From: Nostoc linckia z4
GTDB taxonomy: Bacteria; Cyanobacteriota; Cyanobacteriia; Cyanobacteriales; Nostocaceae
NCBI RefSeq assembly: GCF_002608075.1
Contig: NZ_LAHA01000050.1
Coordinates: 1 to 57,563, forward strand
Length of the DNA: 57,563 nucleotides
Reading direction: 5' to 3'
The position numbers were made by a program, and so were the translations under genes. Position 1 is the stretch's first letter. Every line of letters begins with the position of its first letter. The notes under the pieces were generated by a model. The model was not told the origin of the DNA, searched no databases, and saw only the letters and a list, made by a program, of their open reading frames with translations. Shown piece by piece: positions 51,945-57,563 of the stretch.

Positions 51945-52252
51945 ATTTTTTTCAAATGATAATGACAAGGAGAATGTAGACTTCAGAATCGAGAATCAAC
52001 AGCATGGAAGATTGAAATCAGGCATTAAAAAGCAAGTAGTGGAAATTTTTAAATTACCTAAATGGTGTACAAATTGGCATGATAAATTCTTCCAGTCAAT
52101 CAACTCCGACATACTTCTAAGCTATTAACTATAGCAATTCTATACGTGTTCTCAGAAGAGGCAACGTGTTACAGGGGAGTCTCCATTGTAGTGACTGCCA
52201 TCACGAAGATGTAAAAACAAAAAATTTACGTCTGATGTGAATTATCCTCGCC

Positions 52253-52607
52253 CGTCCGGGGCGGGCTAGAAGCCATTAGCGTCAACTTAAGCTCAAACTC
52301 TCGCCCCACAATCATTTTACCCCACCCCTTGGCAAGGGGAGGGGAGGTTTTGCGCCAGCAAAGCCGGGGTGGGGTAACGCGGGGTGAGCGAAAAAAGGTG
52401 TGGGAAGTGTGGGAAGTGTGGGGAGTGTGGGAAGTGTGGGAAGTGTGGGGAGTGTGGAGGGTAATTTTTTGGATACTTAGCTAGAAATCCCACACAAAAT
52501 TTCGTTCACCCGGTAACGCGAAGCATGATGGTAAGTTAGTGAATTCAAAATCGCGTTTTTACAAGGGTTTCACGTTAAATTGACACCAATGGCTAGAAGC
52601 CCACCCC
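52253..52607. repeat. Non-coding segment bounded by inverted repeats, with GTGTGGGAA tandem array
   Basis: GGGCTAGAAGCCATTAGCGTCAACTTAA near 52260-52286 matches in reverse complement the segment GTTAAATTGACACCAATGGCTAGAAGCC at about 52576-52603. Inside are GTGTGGGAA/GTGTGGGGA units (about 52398-52458) and a CCCGTCCGGGGCGGG palindrome (about 52252-52266). It looks like an old inserted element with no gene. Confidence 0.5.
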
Positions 52608-52726
52608 ACAAGAAGTTTTATTGCGACATTTAAGACTTGCCACGCCAGTAGGGGCGCACAAATGCACACATTGGCGTCAACTTAACGCGAAACGGACGGT
52701 TAGAAACCGCGTCTACAGAGGCAAAA

Positions 52727-52768
52727 TCCGCCTGCGTGGGTTAAATTCTCTTAGTCCACGCAGGCGGA
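52727..52768. repeat. Perfect 13-base inverted repeat (TCCGCCTGCGTGG)
   Basis: TCCGCCTGCGTGG (52727-52739) and CCACGCAGGCGGA (52756-52768) form a hairpin around a TTAA-rich loop. It belongs to a common cyanobacterial interspersed repeat (GAAACCGCGTCTACA... GTCCGCCTGCG). It is not near any gene end. Confidence 0.6.
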
Positions 52769-53047
52769 CTTTATTTGTGTAGTAGCAAATTCTATTTGCC
52801 AGGGCTTAAGTTTACACGTATGCACAAATGCACGCCCCTACAAGCAGTCAATTTGTTACATTTTTATTGTGTGTAAAAACTTACTTATTAATAAATCTGG
52901 GATTACCTGCTAACTAAACAAAAAATTTCTTAGTTTCAATTTACATGGAACTTTGAGTAGAAAATATTTCGTTACTAATGTTAACTGTTAACCGTTGATG
53001 GTTAACAGTCAACGTTCTAGAGCAGAATAATTTATTTTTAAAGTTCC

Positions 53048-53293
53048 CTAGTCATCATAAACCCGGCATTCAATTGCTTCTGGGTTATCATCGCAATATT
53101 GTTCTAGGGAATTTTTCGGCTTGTTTTGGCGTTGGTGAGAAGCTTCGGCTTGCAATTCTTCTACTGCATCCCAAGCAGCAGCACACTCTGGTGAGTTGCT
53201 ACCGTTGATATCACAGACAGAACGCGCTTGTTCCACTTCTTTTTGGATTTGTTCTTGAATGCCGTTTGTTGCTGTTTCTTGAATGTTTGTCAT
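53048..53293 (-). CDS. CP12 regulatory protein of the Calvin cycle
   Basis: An 81-residue, largely disordered redox protein that joins GAPDH and phosphoribulokinase into an inactive complex in the dark. All four Cys of canonical CP12 are present: Cys27 and Cys37 (CDINGSNSPEC) and Cys67 and Cys76 (CDDNPEAIEC), each pair able to form a disulphide. The core AWDAVEELQAEASHQ and the C-terminal ECRVYDD match the family. Canonical full-length form. Confidence 0.95.
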   Translation of the reverse strand: MTNIQETATNGIQEQIQKEVEQARSVCDINGSNSPECAAAWDAVEELQAEASHQRQNKPKNSLEQYCDDNPEAIECRVYDD

Positions 53294-53667
53294 TGTTTTA
53301 GTCTCGTTGTGTGTTGTTAGTACTAGTATAGAAAAACTTCAAAAATGACAGTTTTTGGTTTTATTACTAACTATTCTAACCATTTAGCTGATAATTAAGT
53401 TAGGGTTTGAGTCTATTGATTTTTCATCAATACAGCAGCCAGTGACATTTATAATACATTCACCTTTATTTTTTAAGATTTTATGGAATCAGTACTACAG
53501 ATAGACAATCATACAATATATTTAGATGCATGTATTAGGGAATGACAACCCCGGTTTGCTGGGATGGTGAATACAAACAACAGGGGACAGCTCTTGTAGG
53601 ATGCAATTCTTCCCAAAATGAAAAATCAAAAACTACTAGCCTAAAAAGCAAAAGAAGCCCAAAACTC

Positions 53668-54903
53668 ATGGCAGACCAAATGCAGTGGGCAAACGCCCTA
53701 TCAACCCATCATTCATTGGAAGCAGCAGTCGCAGATGTGGTACAACGAGCTGTCTCATCGTTAACAGTACCTGCGGATTTAGGGCTGGTATTCATTTCGT
53801 CTGCTTTTACAAGTGAGTATTCTCGATTATTACCTTTGTTGGCTGAGAAACTTGCTGTGCCGGTGCTAATTGGCTGTAGCGGTGGTGGTGTAATTGGAAC
53901 AACGATTACTGGAGAAACGCAAGAACTAGAAGCTGAACCAGCTATCAGTTTGACTTTAGCGCACCTTCCAGGAGTGCAGGTGCGGGTATTTCATGTGATT
54001 GCTGAAGAACTACCGGATTTAGATAGTTCCCCTGATGCTTGGCTTGATTTGGTTGGTGTACCAGCATCACCCACACCCCAGTTCATTTTACTTTCTAGTT
54101 CCTTTGCTTCTGGAATCAATGATTTGTTGCAGGGGCTGGATTTTGCTTATCCAGGATCGGTGATAGTGGGGGGACAAGCTAGTGGTGGGGGTATGGGTGG
54201 TCGTGTTGCCTTATTTTGTAAGGATGACTATGGGGATTTGGGTCAAAGATTGTATCGTGAGGGAACCATTGGCATAGCTTTGACTGGAAATATTGTTTTG
54301 GAAACGATTGTCGCCCAAGGATGCAGGCCCATTGGCAAACCGTTGCAAGTCACCAAAGCCGATCGCAATATCATTCTAGAGTTAGATGAACAAGTACCTT
54401 TAATCGTGTTGAGAGATTTGATTGCCAGTCTCAGCGAACAAGAACGGACTTTAGCACAGCACTCTTTGTTTGTGGGTGTGGCAATGGATGAATTTAAGCT
54501 AGCTTTACAACAGGGAGACTTTTTAATTCGCGGTATCCTTGGTGTAGATCCTACAGCAGGAGCGATCGCAATTGGCGATCGCGTTCGTCCCGGTCAAAGA
54601 CTGCAATTCCACCTCCGCGACGCCCAAGCCTCCGCCGAAGATTTAGAATTACTCCTCCAAAGCTATCAAGACCAACGCAACACCGAACCCTCTGCCGTAG
54701 CTGCTTTAATGTTTGCCTGCTTGGGAAGAGGTGAAGGACTATATGGTAAACCCAATTTTGATTCCGAACTTTTTCGGCGCTACATCAAAGATATTCCCGT
54801 AGGCGGCTTTTTCTGCGGCGGTGAAATCGGCCCTGTTGGCGGCAGAACCTTCCTACACGCCTATACTTCAGCGTTTGGAATTTGTCGGCAAAATCAGTCC
54901 TAA
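53668..54903 (+). CDS. FIST-domain protein (FIST N and FIST C)
   Basis: A 411-residue soluble protein from the ATG at 53668 (MADQMQWANALSTHHSLEAAV). FIST N covers about 30-210 (LGLVFISSAF, VLIGCSGGGVIG, VIVGGQASGG) and FIST C about 220-400, ending in GGFFCGGEIGPVGGRTFLHAYTSAFGI. These domains are predicted to bind small ligands such as amino acids in signalling. An ATG at 53542 would add 42 weakly conserved residues and cannot be excluded. There is no output domain, so the partner is unknown. Confidence 0.85.
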   Translation: MADQMQWANALSTHHSLEAAVADVVQRAVSSLTVPADLGLVFISSAFTSEYSRLLPLLAEKLAVPVLIGCSGGGVIGTTITGETQELEAEPAISLTLAHLPGVQVRVFHVIAEELPDLDSSPDAWLDLVGVPASPTPQFILLSSSFASGINDLLQGLDFAYPGSVIVGGQASGGGMGGRVALFCKDDYGDLGQRLYREGTIGIALTGNIVLETIVAQGCRPIGKPLQVTKADRNIILELDEQVPLIVLRDLIASLSEQERTLAQHSLFVGVAMDEFKLALQQGDFLIRGILGVDPTAGAIAIGDRVRPGQRLQFHLRDAQASAEDLELLLQSYQDQRNTEPSAVAALMFACLGRGEGLYGKPNFDSELFRRYIKDIPVGGFFCGGEIGPVGGRTFLHAYTSAFGICRQNQS

Positions 54904-55158
54904 GTTAAAAGTTGGGAGTTAGGAGTTAAAAGTTAGGAGTTAGGAGTTAGGAGTGAGGAGTTATGAGTTGGGAGTTAAAAATTAGGAGTTGGGAGTTAAA
55001 AATTAGGAGTTGGGAGTTGGGAGTTATGAGTTATGAGTTATGAATTGGAAGTTATGAGTTGAAATATTTAACTCCTCACTCCTCACTCCTCACTCCTCAC
55101 TCCTCACTCCTCACTCCTCACTCCTCATTCCTCACTCCTCATTCCTCACTCCTGAGTT
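54904..55158. repeat. Opposed heptamer arrays between convergent genes
   Basis: GGAGTTA-type units (54904-55065) are followed by ACTCCTC-type units (about 55068-55150), which are their near reverse complement. The two arms can fold into a long stem, possibly a two-sided transcription end for the converging FIST and phosphoesterase genes. Confidence 0.85.
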
Positions 55159-56286
55159 TTAACTCCTGTCTAGCAAAAGTGTGCTGTTATTATCAATCAT
55201 AGTTAGGGTTCCACCAGCGGCTATGCCTGGGTTGGAATGTGATGCACCGTAAGTTTGAATGTAGTGGCGTACTTCTTGTGGGAAATGCGGGTAGTCTAAA
55301 ACGGCATCGCCGTCGGCAATGGTGGCCCAGAAATCACGTAGGCTAGGAGCTAATTCTTTGGCCTGTGATAATGGTAAGTTTAACGGAGAGTTGGTTAGTA
55401 GTTTGATTAAAAAGGGGAAAGAGCGATCGCCCATCCACTGCCTTGATAAGTGCTGTAAGTCGGGAAAATCGGGCACTGATTCTACTCTATGGGATAAAAT
55501 TTGTAACCATTCTCTACCTTGGCGATCGCGACGAAATTCTAGCACGCGATAAGGATGAGGATAGCTAACTAAAGAGCCAGTGGTAATATCATATACTCCT
55601 CGGTCGTAAGCAACATCCTGGACGTGCAAATGCCCCGTAAATACTAACTTGACTCCGTAGCGCCTGAGTAACTGCAATAATTCTGCTGAATTCGCCAGCA
55701 TATAGCGATTTGCCAGTGGGTGACGCGATTGATTGGGTAAATGCTCAACCACATTATGATGCACCATCACCAAAATTAATTCATCACTGGATGCCGCTAG
55801 CACTTCTTCTAACCAGCGTAGCTGTTTGCTATCCAAACGTCCCACCTGCTCGCCTTGGTCGTTAAAAGAGTTAGAATTCAGTCCAATCAGCTTGACTCCA
55901 GGTAGCAACTCACGAATGTAGTAAATCTGTCGCGGATCTTCATAGCCACACTTGGTGTAAAAGTAGGGAAAATCCGCAAAAGCAATTGATTGCTCATTGG
56001 CCAACACTACGGGAACATCATGATTGCCAGGAACAACATAGGCGGGAAAAGGTAGCTTAGCTAAGCGCTGTTGCAACCAAGCGTGATTTTCTCTTTCGCC
56101 GTGCTGGGTTAAATCTCCTGGCAACAACAGAAAATCTAAATCGAGTTGTGTTAAATGTTCTAGTACACTTTCAAAAGCCGAGATGCTGACTTCCACCAGA
56201 TGAAACCGACTAGGATGATTCCAGATTGTGTGGGGAAGTGCTAGGTGTAAGTCACTGACGATCGCAAAGCGAAAATTGAGAGTCAT
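55159..56286 (-). CDS. Metallophosphoesterase (calcineurin-like)
   Basis: A 375-residue enzyme with all binuclear-metal motifs of the class: SDLHL near residue 11, PGDLTQHGE near 56, PGNHD near 87, VHHN near 176 and GHLHV near 217. Substrates in the family range from cyclic nucleotides to phospholipids and nucleic acids, so the physiological one is unknown. The C-terminal ~110 residues are less typical. No neighbour helps. Confidence 0.88.
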   Translation of the reverse strand: MTLNFRFAIVSDLHLALPHTIWNHPSRFHLVEVSISAFESVLEHLTQLDLDFLLLPGDLTQHGERENHAWLQQRLAKLPFPAYVVPGNHDVPVVLANEQSIAFADFPYFYTKCGYEDPRQIYYIRELLPGVKLIGLNSNSFNDQGEQVGRLDSKQLRWLEEVLAASSDELILVMVHHNVVEHLPNQSRHPLANRYMLANSAELLQLLRRYGVKLVFTGHLHVQDVAYDRGVYDITTGSLVSYPHPYRVLEFRRDRQGREWLQILSHRVESVPDFPDLQHLSRQWMGDRSFPFLIKLLTNSPLNLPLSQAKELAPSLRDFWATIADGDAVLDYPHFPQEVRHYIQTYGASHSNPGIAAGGTLTMIDNNSTLLLDRS

Positions 56287-56735
56287 CGATTTAGGAAAAT
56301 GTTAAAAGAAGGAGCTAAAACAAGTCTTTTCCAAAAAGTATAACCCTTACTTTATATTCCTGCTCAGCAGTGCGCTCATTTAACATTTGTACACATTGAG
56401 CATCGATTACACGCTATAGTAACAATTGACTTTAAAACCTACCAGATGTATTCAATTTGAAAAAATCAAAAAAATATGAACAAAATAGAATTCAAGAGTC
56501 AAGACTCAGAATTCAGAATTAATTTTAGATGAATGGCCGATGTAGCTTGCTTTTTCATAGCAGTATAAACAGTTTTAATATCCATCACATCTAGGATTTG
56601 ATGGTCTTCAATCAGCGATAAATTCAGAACCTCCACTAATTGCATTCTAACTTCTGAGTTCTGAATTCTGAATTCTGAATTCTGAGTTCTGAATTCTTCT
56701 TCAAGACTAAAAATTACGAATTAGGAGAGTAAATT
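56287..56735. other. Intergenic region between the phosphoesterase gene and trmB
   Basis: 449 bases with AAATAGAATTCAAGAGTCAAGACTCAGAATT repeats (56480-56525), the short minus-strand frame 56499-56645, and GAATTCTGAGTT-type repeats (56640-56700). An AGGAG ribosome site follows before the trmB start. Confidence 0.45.
56499..56645 (-). CDS. Short open frame, possible gene fragment
   Basis: A 48-codon frame (MQLVEVLNLSLIEDHQILDVMDIKTVYT...) with a plausible protein-like composition lies between heptamer arrays. Its stop codon falls inside a repeat array, so the C-terminus may be cut by repeat insertion. No ribosome site is clear. It may be a remnant of a lost gene or a chance frame. Confidence 0.25.
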   Translation of the reverse strand: MQLVEVLNLSLIEDHQILDVMDIKTVYTAMKKQATSAIHLKLILNSES

Positions 56736-57392
56736 TTGGCAGCAGTCCGAGTCCGCCAGCATGTGAACCCACTTGCCCAAAAGTATCAAACACCAGTAAG
56801 TCCTCTTGAGTGGGAAAAAGTTTATGCCAAGCCAAATCAATCTCTACATTTAGATATTGGCTGTGCTAAAGGACTGTTTTTGTTGAATATGGCCAAGATA
56901 GAACCAAACTGGAATTTTCTCGGCTTAGAAATTCGGGAACCGCTAGTGGTGGAGGCCAATAAATTACGTTCTCAGTTAGCTTTAACAAATTTGCATTACT
57001 TATTTTGCAATGTCAATAATTCCTTGAAATCGCTTTTATCTTCATTACCTCCGGGAAGTTTGCAACGGGTGACAATTCAATTTCCCGATCCTTGGTTTAA
57101 AACCCGCCATGCGAAACGTCGTGTAGTCCAACCCGAACTAGTGGCAGAATTAGCTAATTATCTGGCGGTTGGGGGAGTTGTATTTCTGCAATCCGATATG
57201 GAATTTGTGGCTGTGGAAATGCGCGATCGCTTTGCCGTTCACCCAGCTTATCAGCAAGTCGGTACAGAAGAATGGCTAGCCGCAAACCCCCTACCAGTAG
57301 CCACAGAGCGAGAAATATATACTCAAAATAAGGGCGAACCTGTTTACCGCGCTTTGTTTATCAGGCGAGACACTGGGAATCAACAACAATAA
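56736..57392 (+). CDS. trmB: tRNA (guanine-N7-)-methyltransferase
   Basis: A 218-residue TrmB that methylates G46 of tRNA. The SAM site is LDIGCAKGLFL near residue 39, followed by FLGLEIREPLV; the family motif FPDPWFKTRHAKRR lies near 115 and DMEF near 155. The start is a TTG 10 bases behind AGGAG; no in-frame ATG exists before the conserved core. The length fits bacterial TrmB (about 210-240). Confidence 0.93.
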   Translation: MAAVRVRQHVNPLAQKYQTPVSPLEWEKVYAKPNQSLHLDIGCAKGLFLLNMAKIEPNWNFLGLEIREPLVVEANKLRSQLALTNLHYLFCNVNNSLKSLLSSLPPGSLQRVTIQFPDPWFKTRHAKRRVVQPELVAELANYLAVGGVVFLQSDMEFVAVEMRDRFAVHPAYQQVGTEEWLAANPLPVATEREIYTQNKGEPVYRALFIRRDTGNQQQ

Positions 57393-57459
57393 CAGCGCCA
57401 TCTCCAGACAAAAAAGTTTTTAGGGCATAAATGTTTTAGTTGCTGTTCAAAATTTGAAT

Positions 57460-57563
57460 TGCAGCGTAGGCGTAGCCAGCCGTAGGCATCGCTTTTGTCT
57501 TCAATAAAGACAGCAATTTTCCCTTATCTCCTCATCTCCCCATCTCCTCATCTCCCCATCTCC
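57460..57563. repeat. GGCGTAGCC-type repeat and CTCCTCATCTCCCC array at window end
   Basis: GCGTAGGCGTAGCC and GCCGTAGGCATCGC form a common cyanobacterial interspersed repeat (about 57465-57492), followed by CTCCTCATCTCCCCAT units that run off the window edge. Confidence 0.65.

Larger units (their letters stand above)
51945..53047. other. 1.1-kb gene-free repeat mosaic between DUF3177 and CP12 genes
   Basis: No convincing gene. Contents in order: promoter-side sequence to about 52245; the inverted-repeat segment 52253-52607 with its tandem array; GCGTCAACTTAA repeated near 52276 and 52671; the 13-base hairpin at 52727-52768; and a GTTAACTGTTAACC palindrome at 52978-53014 near the CP12 gene end. 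Confidence 0.5.

Noticed and set aside
53542..53667. N-terminal extension of the FIST gene
   Set aside because: Kept only as an alternative: 42 extra residues are Ser/Lys-rich and the family-like start is at 53668.
54904..55158. CRISPR or Yfr1-like RNA
   Set aside because: The ACTCCTCAC sequence is a tandem repeat without the flanking hairpins of Yfr1, and there are no spacers.

Overview
The window looks like chromosome from a filamentous, heterocyst-forming cyanobacterium (Nostocales, Nostoc/Anabaena/Calothrix-like). The palindrome GCGATCGC (HIP1) occurs more than 40 times. There is a HetZ-family gene, CP12, a bacteriophytochrome with its response regulator, a cyanobacterial-type kdp operon, a BchE homologue, an SLH-porin and several cyanobacteria-only DUF families. 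The intergenic regions are full of short tandem heptanucleotide repeats. No rRNA, tRNA or CRISPR array was recognised.

Layout. Positions 1-4705 look like the right end of an integrated mobile element: a tightly overlapping series of tiny genes, an FtsK/HerA-type DNA-pumping ATPase with a possible C-terminal winged helix, a cluster of GTCTACA repeats just behind it, a DEDDh exonuclease and a tyrosine integrase that ends at a strong hairpin. Its left end is outside the window. From 4771 the window is mostly chromosomal: an RlaP-like nucleotidyltransferase; the kdpA-B-F/G-C potassium pump operon interrupted by repeats and a MITE; an RCK_C-domain gene, a Cys-rich membrane protein and a pentapeptide protein; a GT-A-like protein; an OprB/SLH porin; ureE-F-G; BchE-like radical SAM; rpiA; SLH and repeat-rich proteins; a STAND NTPase with TPRs; an LPG-synthase-like membrane protein; two related lipoproteins; larC; a Sua5/YrdC protein; a HetZ-family protein; a PD-(D/E)XK nuclease facing a Dam-type methylase; DUF751 and rbfA; DUF4327; a CDF transporter; a light-sensing signalling cluster (REC, bacteriophytochrome, REC, REC-multi-PAS kinase); guaA and cbiD; DUF3177; CP12; a FIST protein; a phosphoesterase; and trmB.

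How genes work together. The kdp genes form a K+ uptake ATPase without an adjacent kdpD/kdpE. UreE, UreF and UreG deliver nickel to urease, whose structural genes are not here; larC is another nickel-related gene. The phytochrome, its REC partner and the hybrid kinase sit head to tail and probably form one phosphorelay output. CP12 regulates the Calvin cycle and RpiA supplies its ribulose-5-phosphate.

Most unusual observations: (1) FtsK/TraB-like ATPase plus adjacent GTCTACA repeats, resembling the clt arrangement of single-protein conjugation systems; (2) a MITE-like family with CAATAC/GGGTT ends and 10-bp target duplications, three clear copies within about 4.1 kb, two of them inverted around rpiA; (3) a TA-duplicating MITE inside the kdp operon; (4) a second small inverted-repeat element family (13261 and 31216) and seven dispersed GTTGAC-type palindromes; (5) the same heptamer arrays directly upstream of ureG and larC.
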